A program made the translations under genes and the position numbers. From Sideroxydans sp. (GTDB taxonomy: Bacteria; Pseudomonadota; Gammaproteobacteria; Burkholderiales; Gallionellaceae), in assembly GCA_013140695.1 (NCBI GenBank), contig JABFSI010000057.1, forward strand, positions 1 to 34,051: a DNA stretch of 34,051 nt, given 5' to 3'. Every line of letters starts with the position of its first letter. Position 1 is the first letter of the stretch. The notes under the pieces are model-generated. The model ran no database searches. It was not told the origin of the DNA and worked only from the letters and a program-made list of their open reading frames with translations. Shown piece after piece: positions 7,775-15,658 of this stretch.

Positions 7775-8533
7775 ATGAGCCACGCCCGTAATCGCATTAT
7801 TTACATTCATGGTTATGAACATCACGGGCAGGGCTACACCATGCCCGCAATCGAATCATTAGTGCGGAGTACGATTCCCAATACCTGTTATTCGAGTTAC
7901 GTCGAACACTGGTCACCATTGATGGACACTCGCAACCACACATTCAAAGAAGTGGCGGAACAGTTGGCGCAAAAAATCCGTGACGGCGGCGCATATGAAA
8001 AGCAGTACGCCGTGTGCCATAGCATGGGCGGTTTAATTGCGCGTCAGATGTGTCTTATGCCCGGGGTTCGTTTTGATGGGATTCTGACGTTATGTTCGCC
8101 GCACGAGGGGACAGCGTCGTGGATAAGCGTAGGCAGCAACTATGCTGATTGGTATTTTGGCGCAGGGCCTAAATCATTGATTGCTGAATCGCCGGACTTG
8201 CGCTTACTCAACGAAAGCGATGAAAAACATCATCGTCTGTATCACTGCGTTGGTGTTGAGTGCTTTGGAAAAACGATTTTGCATAATGGCCTTAACGAAA
8301 ATGACTCGGTGGTGGAGCTTAAAAGTCAGCACCTCCATAATTCGAATAGCCCTATCCAGCGTTACACAATGCGCGTTGACTATGGCAATCACGATGTTCC
8401 CCAGGGCGCCACGGGCGACAAACTATGCCCTCACAATTTCGTGGTGGATCATGCGGAGGATACCTCGCAAGGCCACATCTCTTTCGATAACACGCCCTTA
8501 ATTAATGCTATTCGCAATTGCATCAAGCTTTAG
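7775..8533 (+). CDS. Alpha/beta hydrolase (lipase/PGAP1-like)
   Basis: A 252-aa cytoplasmic protein with an alpha/beta hydrolase fold. The oxyanion region is RIIYIHGYEHHG (residues 7–18) and the nucleophile elbow is AVCHSMGGL with Ser83. Candidate acid and histidine residues lie in YGNHDVPQG and QGHISFDNTPL near the C-terminus. The elbow reads C-H-S-M-G where G-H-S-M-G is usual. It resembles triacylglycerol lipase/PGAP1-like esterases, but the substrate cannot be read from sequence. The start is well supported by AAAGGAG 5–11 bp upstream, and the gene lies 10 bp after the kinase gene, so the two are probably cotranscribed. Confidence 0.82.
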   Translation: MSHARNRIIYIHGYEHHGQGYTMPAIESLVRSTIPNTCYSSYVEHWSPLMDTRNHTFKEVAEQLAQKIRDGGAYEKQYAVCHSMGGLIARQMCLMPGVRFDGILTLCSPHEGTASWISVGSNYADWYFGAGPKSLIAESPDLRLLNESDEKHHRLYHCVGVECFGKTILHNGLNENDSVVELKSQHLHNSNSPIQRYTMRVDYGNHDVPQGATGDKLCPHNFVVDHAEDTSQGHISFDNTPLINAIRNCIKL

Positions 8534-8563
8534 AAAATGTCGTAAGGAATCTCTGCTTAAGCT

Positions 8564-8628
8564 GTCATTCCCGCTTTGCGAGCATCCGCTACGCGGCTTG
8601 CCTGCTTACCCCTCTGCGCGGGAATGAT
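8564..8628. repeat. Short dispersed inverted repeat (GTCATTCCCGC type), degenerate copy
   Basis: GTCATTCCCGC at 8564–8574 is mirrored by GCGGGAATGAT at 8618–8628, with a GC-rich middle. It lies between the hydrolase gene and the next lipoprotein gene. It belongs to the same family as the elements near 15683, 21373, 26241 and 31628 but is shorter. Confidence 0.65.
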
Positions 8629-8714
8629 AGATTGGACTTAATCAGACCTTCCTTAAGGCATAAGCGCCTATCCACAGGCTATACATCGTTGCAAAAATAC
8701 AACAATAAATTTTG

Positions 8715-8765
8715 CCTTACCCCCTAGAACGCGGGATGGCGCAGTTTGCTTTTACTCGTCACCAT
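8715..8765 (+). promoter_or_regulatory. Conserved upstream block A, copy 2
   Basis: The second copy of the block seen at 3175–3224, with the same 24-6-18 layout of identical, variable and identical bases. It lies 58 bp before the start at 8824. Just upstream is GTTGCAAAAATACAAC, which resembles the inverted repeat of block B. This hints that blocks A and B are variants of one control region. Confidence 0.55.
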
Positions 8766-8823
8766 GCACCCTGAAATTTTTGCGCTCACCCGTCAGATTG
8801 CAATTTAGCCAAAGGAATACGCC

Positions 8824-11800
8824 ATGCTTAAACCGAACTTTCAATTATTCGCTGCCGCTTCATTCACTTCACTGCTGGTTGCGTGTGGAGGCGGGGGCAG
8901 CACACCTGTGGCGCCTGTTACGCCTGTTACGCCTGTTGCCACCACGGCCAGCGTTACGGGCACGGCACTCGGCGGGCGTTTTTTGAGCGGACAGGTATGC
9001 GCTTTCGCCATTGTTAGCGGCGCAAAAAGCACCTCGCTGGGCTGCGCTACTATTGACCCAGTCTTATCCACGTATCAAATAATCGTCAGCAATTACACGG
9101 GGGAGGTGTTGTTAGAAATTGCTGGCAACGCCACCCACGATGACGAAGCCAATCCCAATGACAACACTACGGGCACACCCGTCGCAAACGGCAGCTTGCG
9201 ATCCATTGCCACGGTCAGTGCAAATGGTATCGCTACCGCCGCACTCACTCCTTTTACAGAAGCGGCCATTCGTAGCGCAGGTAACTTAAACAAAGCTGCT
9301 GTTATTGCCGCCGCACAAACTCTTTCTAGTAATCTCGGCCTCGGCTCTCTTGATTTGTTCGCTACCCAGCCTTCATTAGCGGCTACCACTGGCGCACAAC
9401 TGGGTTACAAAGAAGCATTGCGCGCACTTTCGCAAATGCAATACGCCGCACCCGCTTACAACAACAATCTGGGCGGTTATATCGACTACGTGGTGCAAAA
9501 CCAAAGCTCACTTTCAACACAACTACAAACGCAATTGAACATCGGGCTGTCTTCAAGTTGTGCGATTACCAATAACGCGCTGACCTGTTTAGCTCCCGGA
9601 ACACCTGTGACACCTGTGACACCTGTGACACCTGTGACACCTGTGACACCTGTGACACCTGTGACACCTGTTGCCTCTGGCTCTGGTTTTGCCGCACTAA
9701 ATCTTTGCCCAAACAATTCATGTCGCGCACCTGCGTTGACGGGCGGCATTACGCCTACGTTGCCTACGCCGCTACCAACCCTCACAAGATTGGTTGGCAC
9801 CGATCCTTCTGCCAGTATTGCTAGCGCTTGGGCAGGCGCATCTGCCGCCATGAAAACGCAAATTTTCGGTAATCGCGCGGTGACAAAAGCCGATGTGAAC
9901 GTGAAATACCAAGTACAAACTGGCCAATTCTTTCTCAACGAAAACTACAAATACTCAACGACCGAAAAGAATGCCAGCGGTCTGGCTGTAGGTTATAGCA
10001 ACTACGACATGGGGGCAGATAAGCTCGCTTTTACGGCAGATGACGTCCGCCTATCGCACACCATCCCCACGACAGCGATGCCCGCATCGGCCACCCCCAG
10101 TGGTGCGTGTTTTGACCATCCAGGAGCGGATGCCATTTGGGGTACCGCTGACGATCGCAACCCTGGGACATATTGCCCCAGCGGAGCAAGTACGACCTTG
10201 ACCGGATTGCTGGGTAATGATGGTGTAGGACACCATATTGCGATTGCAACCTTAAACCCTGGCCTAGATAGAACTTTTTTTAATGCGGATGACACAGCGC
10301 CGCTAGGCTGGGATTTAATTTCGGTGAACGCACAAGGCTTCTCGACTCAAATTACCCATTACAGCGGAACACCCGCAGGTGCGAACTCCATAGTGCGTTA
10401 CACGGTATTTATGTTAGATGCGAATGGCAACGCTTTAACAACTCAAATCTATCAACACCCTGGAACAGATGGCGCATGGTTCACGGCTGACGACATTCCG
10501 CAAACTGCTAGTGTGGGGGTCATCAGCGGCACACACTTAACGCACATAGCAACCTATTCATCAGGCGCAGACTTTACTTGGTTCAACGCCGATGACGTAG
10601 TAACTAGCTGGAACTATTTTTCTTATGATGCCGCTGGTAGGTCGCAACTAGCTGCCTCCCATACAGGTATAGGCGTGGATGGAATTTGGTTCACCGCTGA
10701 TGATATTGCCAGTGCCGCATTAACGCTTCACGATGCCGCAGGTAACGTGGTGGTGACCGCTGCTTTGGCAGGAACAGGGTTAGATGGAAAGTGGCTCACC
10801 GCGGATGATTTGATGGGAACAGGCTACACCTTGCTGGCTTATCAAGCACAAGGGCTACAAACCCTGAACATTCCCTTTACAGGCAAGGGCGCGGATGGTC
10901 TGTGGTTCACCGCAGACGATGTGCCGGCCGCCGCTTATTGGGCGAGAACCTATGATGCCAACGGCTTTCAAACTGGGGAGTTTGTTTTCAACGGGGCGGG
11001 GGCGGATGGCCAACCCATTACCGCTGATGACACAGTGAGTTCGTATTTGATGCTAAAACTGGATGCCAGCGGTAATAGAATCGCAAGGGTAGATGGCACA
11101 CAGGGCGCAGATGGCATTGCCTTTACAGGTGACGACGTGCCATATGGTTATTCCATGGCCTTAGGGATCAAATCGGCCGGAATGGGTATTACTTACGTAG
11201 GACGCGGCGCAGATTTAGCTTGGTTCACGGCGGATGACCAACTGAGTACTTCCCCGATTACTAAAGTCATCTACGATGCACAGCATCGACTTATTGAATA
11301 TAGCCGCTTCAGCCTAGGCGCGGATGCTCTTCCCCTTACTGCGGATGACTTATTATTATCTTCTATGACTTATGTTTATGACGATCAAGGTGTGGGGATT
11401 GCCTCTTCCAATATCGTTGCTGGCGCAGATGGCATTGCGTTCACTGCGGACGATTTGCCAGGGACATTTTACTCAGCGGGAATATATGATGCACAAGGCA
11501 ATAAGTGTAGCTATGGGGGCGCAGGCGCGGATAACATTTGGCATACAGCAGATGACGTGATTAAAAGTTGCAGTCATCAAACGTTAGATGCACAGGGTCG
11601 AATTACACGATTGTTCGTTTCGGGTGGCGCAGGCGCTGATGGCGTATGGGGGTCGCTCGATGATTATGTTGCTATCTATTACATCTACAGCTACACAACT
11701 TTAGGTGTCACTGGAAAAGCCGAAATGCGAGCTGGGGCGGACTATCTAATGGGTACAGCAGACGACACCACCAGCCCTATCACAAATGTAGGTCGAGTTG

Positions 11801-12195
11801 ATACATTTGCTAACGGCTCTAAAGTCGATTACTACAACTCAGGGGTTGATGGCGTGTGGTTCACGGCGGATGATGTAGCTTCTTCAATTGGTTACGATTC
11901 TGACATAACGAGTGCTGCTGGCCGCACGATAAGGAGAGGTTTTGCTTCATCGTTTAGCAATCAAGGAGGTGTTTGCTGTGGGGTTGATGCACTTGCGGGA
12001 ACTGCCGATGATTTTAGTAGTTGGACTGAAGACACTCGGGACGCGGCTGGACAACCCGTATCCTACATTCAATACGGTGGGAACGGTGGCGGGGGGCCAG
12101 GCATTATCCCGCCCGCAATTGGTGCAGATGGCATTTGGTTCACTGCCGATGACGTAATCACACAAGGTACTTATTACAACCGTGTTTGGCCATAA
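8824..12195 (+). CDS. Large lipoprotein with 19 G-x-D-G-x-W-F-T-A-D-D repeats
   Basis: A 1123-aa lipoprotein: MLKPNFQLFAAA... with lipobox LVAC and lipidated Cys21. Residues about 40–250 form an N-terminal domain with a beta-rich start (VTGTALGGRFLSGQVCAFAI) and a helical second half. A TPV-repeat linker (about 259–283) follows. From about residue 395 to the end there are 19 copies of a motif best written (G)xDGxWFTADDV, spaced mostly 35–50 residues apart and alternating with YDAxGxx-like segments reminiscent of RHS/YD repeats. The Asp-rich loops could bind Ca2+, but this is inference. The start is supported by AAAGGAA upstream. Function unknown; a surface-exposed filament-like or binding protein is plausible. 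It shares its upstream block and signal peptide with the gene at 3281. Confidence 0.88.
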   Translation: MLKPNFQLFAAASFTSLLVACGGGGSTPVAPVTPVTPVATTASVTGTALGGRFLSGQVCAFAIVSGAKSTSLGCATIDPVLSTYQIIVSNYTGEVLLEIAGNATHDDEANPNDNTTGTPVANGSLRSIATVSANGIATAALTPFTEAAIRSAGNLNKAAVIAAAQTLSSNLGLGSLDLFATQPSLAATTGAQLGYKEALRALSQMQYAAPAYNNNLGGYIDYVVQNQSSLSTQLQTQLNIGLSSSCAITNNALTCLAPGTPVTPVTPVTPVTPVTPVTPVTPVASGSGFAALNLCPNNSCRAPALTGGITPTLPTPLPTLTRLVGTDPSASIASAWAGASAAMKTQIFGNRAVTKADVNVKYQVQTGQFFLNENYKYSTTEKNASGLAVGYSNYDMGADKLAFTADDVRLSHTIPTTAMPASATPSGACFDHPGADAIWGTADDRNPGTYCPSGASTTLTGLLGNDGVGHHIAIATLNPGLDRTFFNADDTAPLGWDLISVNAQGFSTQITHYSGTPAGANSIVRYTVFMLDANGNALTTQIYQHPGTDGAWFTADDIPQTASVGVISGTHLTHIATYSSGADFTWFNADDVVTSWNYFSYDAAGRSQLAASHTGIGVDGIWFTADDIASAALTLHDAAGNVVVTAALAGTGLDGKWLTADDLMGTGYTLLAYQAQGLQTLNIPFTGKGADGLWFTADDVPAAAYWARTYDANGFQTGEFVFNGAGADGQPITADDTVSSYLMLKLDASGNRIARVDGTQGADGIAFTGDDVPYGYSMALGIKSAGMGITYVGRGADLAWFTADDQLSTSPITKVIYDAQHRLIEYSRFSLGADALPLTADDLLLSSMTYVYDDQGVGIASSNIVAGADGIAFTADDLPGTFYSAGIYDAQGNKCSYGGAGADNIWHTADDVIKSCSHQTLDAQGRITRLFVSGGAGADGVWGSLDDYVAIYYIYSYTTLGVTGKAEMRAGADYLMGTADDTTSPITNVGRVDTFANGSKVDYYNSGVDGVWFTADDVASSIGYDSDITSAAGRTIRRGFASSFSNQGGVCCGVDALAGTADDFSSWTEDTRDAAGQPVSYIQYGGNGGGGPGIIPPAIGADGIWFTADDVITQGTYYNRVWP
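9601..9672 (+). repeat. In-frame 9-bp tandem repeat encoding Thr-Pro-Val
   Basis: Seven perfect copies of ACACCTGTG (9601–9663) are followed by one variant copy ending in T (9664–9672). Each unit encodes Thr-Pro-Val, forming a linker between the N-terminal domain and the repeat domain. A similar but shorter CCTGTTACG tract lies near 8916–8939. Copy-number change would alter linker length without a frameshift. Confidence 0.9.
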
Positions 12196-12225
12196 GAGAT
12201 AAGTGAGAAAAAAGAAGTAGAAATA

Positions 12226-12258
12226 AACCGCCCGACTTGTTCGGGCGGTTTTGTTTTC
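12226..12258 (+). terminator. Rho-independent terminator, copy 4
   Basis: Stem CCGCCCGA/TCGGGCGG with loop CTTGT at 12228–12248, then TTTTGTTTT. It lies 33 bp after the stop of the 1123-aa lipoprotein gene. Confidence 0.85.
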
Positions 12259-12276
12259 ACCTTCGCCCAGCAGGGA

Positions 12277-12329
12277 GGCTGTTGCAATAACGCAACATTA
12301 TTTGCCTAGCACCCCCGCGTTTAAGGGAT
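12277..12329 (+). promoter_or_regulatory. Conserved upstream block B, copy 2
   Basis: The second copy of the block at 3880–3933, with the inverted repeat TGTTGC-N6-GCAACA (12279–12296). It lies 79 bp before the start at 12409 and 28 bp after a terminator. Confidence 0.55.
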
Positions 12330-12408
12330 AGACAACTTTTGGTAGATATTTTATTTTTCATCCTGCAAATTTTTGCTGATTTTTTATTTCAATTTGAGAG
12401 GGATACTC

Positions 12409-14280
12409 ATGTTGCTAAATCGTACGATTCGTAATTTCGCCACACTCGGCGTCACATTGATCACAGTGGCCTCACTTGCATTAACAGCTTGCGGCGGCGG
12501 CAGTAGTGGTGTTACCACAACCCCGCCTCCTAATGGCGGAACAACAGTGCCCAGTGCGCCGACTGGTGTGTCTCTCATCTCAGTCAATGCGAATCGAAAT
12601 TTCACTATTGCTTGGAATTCGGTAACAGGTGCGACTGGCTACAACATCTACCGTTCTACAACCTCACCTGTTGAGATAAATCCCTCGAATAAGATCAATC
12701 CCTCTCCTATTGCTTCCACCTCAACAAGTTTCACCGATAACAACACACTCGCGGCTTCGACACTTTATTACTACCGTGTTACTGCACTTAATGCAGCAGG
12801 TGAGGGGAGTGCTTCGGGTGAAGCGTCGTCTACCACGGCAGCAGCAGGTGTAAGCCCTACTGTCACTGGATTCAGTCCCATCAGCGGCGTAGTTGGCACG
12901 ACGATTACGATTACGGGTACGAATTTGAATAGCTACGCATTCCCACCGATGGTGATGTTTGGCACAACACCCTCTCCCAGCGTAACAGCGGCAGGTAGCG
13001 GTAACAGCGTGACTGCAGAAGTTCCAAATGGTTTGGCGCTAGGCAATCACGCAGTCACTATCGGTGCCATCAATGGGACATTAGATGGCATCACAGGGAC
13101 AGCTATTCCAGTGGGCACTTTCGAAGTTGTAGTTGCCCCGCCGCCTGCTGCAACTGGCCCTGTGGGACTGACACCGACTGTCCTCGCATTCAATCAAATC
13201 AGCCTTACATGGACTGCCAATGCGACCAGTGCTTATTTGATCTATCGTTCTACCACCCCTAATTTCACGGTCTCTGGTGCCAATTTGATCAACAGTCATA
13301 GCGGTCAAAAAATTCTCTTGGGCAGCCCTTACGTTGACAACAATTTGTCAGCCGCTACGACTTACTATTACAAGATTACTGAGATCCCCGCAGGCGGAAG
13401 TGAGTCCCAGCCAAGTACGCAAGTCAGCGCAACCACTAATGCACTTTCTGGGATCGTGGGTGTGGATTGGCTGAATAATCCAATCGGCACAGGTGCGGGT
13501 ATTACCAGCGTTGTGTGGTCTGGCACCCAGTATGTTGCTGTCGATATGATTGGCAAGGCGCACGTTTCAACTGATGCAATAACTTGGACGAGTTACAACA
13601 CGGGAGTGATACTGCCTCTCACGGCGGTTACATGGTCAGGAACTCAGTTTGTTGCTGTAGGACAAACAGGTAGCGTTGTGACTAGCCCCGATGGTATTAC
13701 TTGGACAGTGCAGACTTCAGGTTCGAACAGCTACCTTTTTGAAGTCACTTGGTCAGGAACGCAATTTGTTGCCGTAGGTGGAAACAGCACCGTGCTGACT
13801 AGCCCTGATGGAATTACGTGGACATTGCAAAATTCCAGCCTCCAAGTGATCGCATCACTCACCAGTGTGACTTGGTCAGGCAGTCAATTTGTTGCTGTAA
13901 GTTCAGGCGGGCATGTCATTACCAGCACAGACGGTGTGATTTGGAGTACTGCAACTTCTTTTACCACCAACAATTTGCAAAGCGTTGTTTGGAATGGCAG
14001 TAAGTTTTTTGCGGTGGGCGCAGGCGGCCAAGTCTTATCAAGCCCTGACGGAACAACATGGTCGCAAGCCGCAATTGGAAATTCAACCACACTAAATTCT
14101 CTGATCTGGACAGGCCAACAGTTCATAGCAACGGGTAATAGCGGCGTTATTTTACGCAGCCCTGACGGCGTGACTTGGACAACCGCCCCATCTGGTACCA
14201 CGTTGCAGCTCAACTCAATTACAGGCAGCGGCAACACCTATGTGATTGTTGGTAATGGAGTTGCATTGAAATCTTTATAA
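12409..14280 (+). CDS. FN3/TIG lipoprotein with C-terminal seven-unit propeller-like domain
   Basis: A 623-aa lipoprotein: MLLNRTIRNFATLGVTLITV..., lipobox ALTAC (Cys28), then a Gly/Ser/Pro linker. Domain order is FN3 (about 48–140), TIG (about 145–245, VTGFSPISGVVGTTITITG), FN3 (about 250–345) and a C-terminal region (about 360–623) of seven ~38-residue units. Units are of the form LTSVTWSGTQFVAVGxxGxVxTSPDGITWT; the last is incomplete, as expected if the N-terminal strand closes a seven-bladed beta-propeller. It lacks the F-x-P-F domain of its FN3/TIG relatives. The start is chosen because GAGAGGGA lies 6 bp upstream; an in-frame ATG at 12373 would add 12 residues ahead of the signal peptide. 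Probably a surface protein; ligand unknown. Confidence 0.86.
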   Translation: MLLNRTIRNFATLGVTLITVASLALTACGGGSSGVTTTPPPNGGTTVPSAPTGVSLISVNANRNFTIAWNSVTGATGYNIYRSTTSPVEINPSNKINPSPIASTSTSFTDNNTLAASTLYYYRVTALNAAGEGSASGEASSTTAAAGVSPTVTGFSPISGVVGTTITITGTNLNSYAFPPMVMFGTTPSPSVTAAGSGNSVTAEVPNGLALGNHAVTIGAINGTLDGITGTAIPVGTFEVVVAPPPAATGPVGLTPTVLAFNQISLTWTANATSAYLIYRSTTPNFTVSGANLINSHSGQKILLGSPYVDNNLSAATTYYYKITEIPAGGSESQPSTQVSATTNALSGIVGVDWLNNPIGTGAGITSVVWSGTQYVAVDMIGKAHVSTDAITWTSYNTGVILPLTAVTWSGTQFVAVGQTGSVVTSPDGITWTVQTSGSNSYLFEVTWSGTQFVAVGGNSTVLTSPDGITWTLQNSSLQVIASLTSVTWSGSQFVAVSSGGHVITSTDGVIWSTATSFTTNNLQSVVWNGSKFFAVGAGGQVLSSPDGTTWSQAAIGNSTTLNSLIWTGQQFIATGNSGVILRSPDGVTWTTAPSGTTLQLNSITGSGNTYVIVGNGVALKSL

Positions 14281-14302
14281 GCTCCATTTTTTGATAACTT
14301 TC

Positions 14303-14334
14303 AGCCGCCCGACTTGTTCGGGCGGTTTCGTTTT
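14303..14334 (+). terminator. Rho-independent terminator, copy 5
   Basis: Stem CCGCCCGA/TCGGGCGG with loop CTTGT at 14305–14325, followed by TTTCGTTTTG. It ends the lipoprotein locus, before gshA. Confidence 0.85.
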
Positions 14335-14350
14335 GTCTCATCGCATCAGA

Positions 14351-14356
14351 TAGAAT
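14351..14356 (+). promoter_or_regulatory. Candidate -10 element for the gshA operon
   Basis: TAGAAT, 27 bp before the gshA ATG. The sequence from the terminator tail to GCACATCATG parallels that before the histidine kinase gene. No clear -35 was seen. Confidence 0.4.
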
Positions 14357-14383
14357 GCTCGCTCATCAATCTTTGAGCACATC

Positions 14384-15658
14384 ATGGTCCCGCATCTCAC
14401 CACCGCATTGAAAGGCCCGTTGCTGGAATTGGAGCGACGCATCCTCACCGCGCAGCCCACCATCGAGCACTGGTTCCGCACGCAATGGCAGGAACATACG
14501 CCACCCATCTACAGTTCTGTGGATCTGCGCAATAGTGGATTCAAACTGGCGCCTGTGGATACCAACTTATTCCCTGGTGGGTTCAATAATCTCAATCCCG
14601 AATTCTTGCCGCTGTGCGTGCATGCCGTGCAAAGCACCTTGGAAAAGGTATGTCCCGAAGCACGCGGCGTGTTGCTCATCCCAGAGAACCACACGCGCAA
14701 CCAGTTCTATCTGCAGAACGTAGCTCAGTTGGCGCTCATGTTGCGGCAGGCGGGCTTGAAAGTGCGCATCGGCTCTCTGTTACCCGAGATCACCGCACCC
14801 ACCACGCTGGAGTTGGCCAACGGTAGTTCGCTTACGCTGGAGCCCTTGGAACGCAGAGGAAATCGTCTTGGCGTTGAAGGTTTCGACCCTTGCGTGGTAC
14901 TGCTCAACAACGACCTCTCCGCCGGTGCGCCAGACATCTTGAAGAACTTGGAGCAGACGGTGTTGCCCCCCTTGGAAGCAGGTTGGTATGTGCGCCGCAA
15001 GTCAAAACATTTCGCCGCATACCATGAGGTGAGCAAACGGTTCGCCGATATCCTGTCCATTGATCCTTGGTTGATCGACCCCTATTTCGCCGTGTGCAAC
15101 CAAGTGAATTTCCATGAGCGTACGGGTGAAGAGTGTCTTGCCGCACAGGTGGATCTGGTATTGCAACAGACGCGCGCCAAGTACGCCGAGTATGGCGTGA
15201 AGCACGACCCCTTCGTCATCGTGAAAGCCGATGCAGGCACCTATGGCATGGGCATCATGTCGGTGAAAGATGCCAGCGAAGTGCGCGACCTCAACCGCAA
15301 GCAACGCAACAAGATGGCTGTCGTCAAAGAAGGGATGCAAGTCTCAGACGTGCTGGTGCAGGAAGGGGTCTATACTTTTGAAGACCTGAACGGCGCAGTC
15401 GCCGAGCCTGTGGTGTACATGGTGGATCGTTACGTGGTCGGTGGTTTCTATCGAGTACATACCGATCGCGGCGTGGATGAGAACTTGAATGCACCCGGCA
15501 TGCGCTTCGAGCCGTTGGCGTTCGAACAATGTTGCATCCTACCCAATCCTGATTGCGCGCCGGACGATACGCCCAACCGCTTCTATGCCTACGGTGTGGT
15601 GGCAAGGCTGGCGATGTTGGCGGCTTCCATCGAACTGGAAGAACTGGCAGACGAATGA
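14384..15658 (+). CDS. gshA: Glutamate–cysteine ligase, proteobacterial (ferrooxidans) type
   Basis: This 424-aa protein matches the gshA family found in many betaproteobacteria and acidithiobacilli, distinct from the E. coli type. It makes gamma-glutamylcysteine from glutamate, cysteine and ATP, the first step of glutathione synthesis, in the cytosol. Recognisable segments are SSVDLRNSGFKLAPVDTNLFPGGFNNL near the N-terminus (split here as motif only: VDTNLFPGGFNNL), the phosphate-loop-like FVIVKADAGTYGMGIMSV, and the basic/acidic YMVDRYVVGGFYRVH. It starts an operon: its stop overlaps the ATG of apbE (ATGA at 15655–15658). gshB, which usually follows in this group, is not here. The identification rests on recall of the family. 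Confidence 0.88.
   Translation: MVPHLTTALKGPLLELERRILTAQPTIEHWFRTQWQEHTPPIYSSVDLRNSGFKLAPVDTNLFPGGFNNLNPEFLPLCVHAVQSTLEKVCPEARGVLLIPENHTRNQFYLQNVAQLALMLRQAGLKVRIGSLLPEITAPTTLELANGSSLTLEPLERRGNRLGVEGFDPCVVLLNNDLSAGAPDILKNLEQTVLPPLEAGWYVRRKSKHFAAYHEVSKRFADILSIDPWLIDPYFAVCNQVNFHERTGEECLAAQVDLVLQQTRAKYAEYGVKHDPFVIVKADAGTYGMGIMSVKDASEVRDLNRKQRNKMAVVKEGMQVSDVLVQEGVYTFEDLNGAVAEPVVYMVDRYVVGGFYRVHTDRGVDENLNAPGMRFEPLAFEQCCILPNPDCAPDDTPNRFYAYGVVARLAMLAASIELEELADE

Noticed and set aside
9601-9672. CRISPR-like array
   Set aside because: The units are 9 bp, directly adjacent and in the coding frame, with no spacers or cas genes.
9486-9938. Minus-strand open frame of 150 codons with VTG repeats
   Set aside because: The repeats are the antisense reading of the TPV tandem repeat; it is a shadow of the 1123-aa gene.
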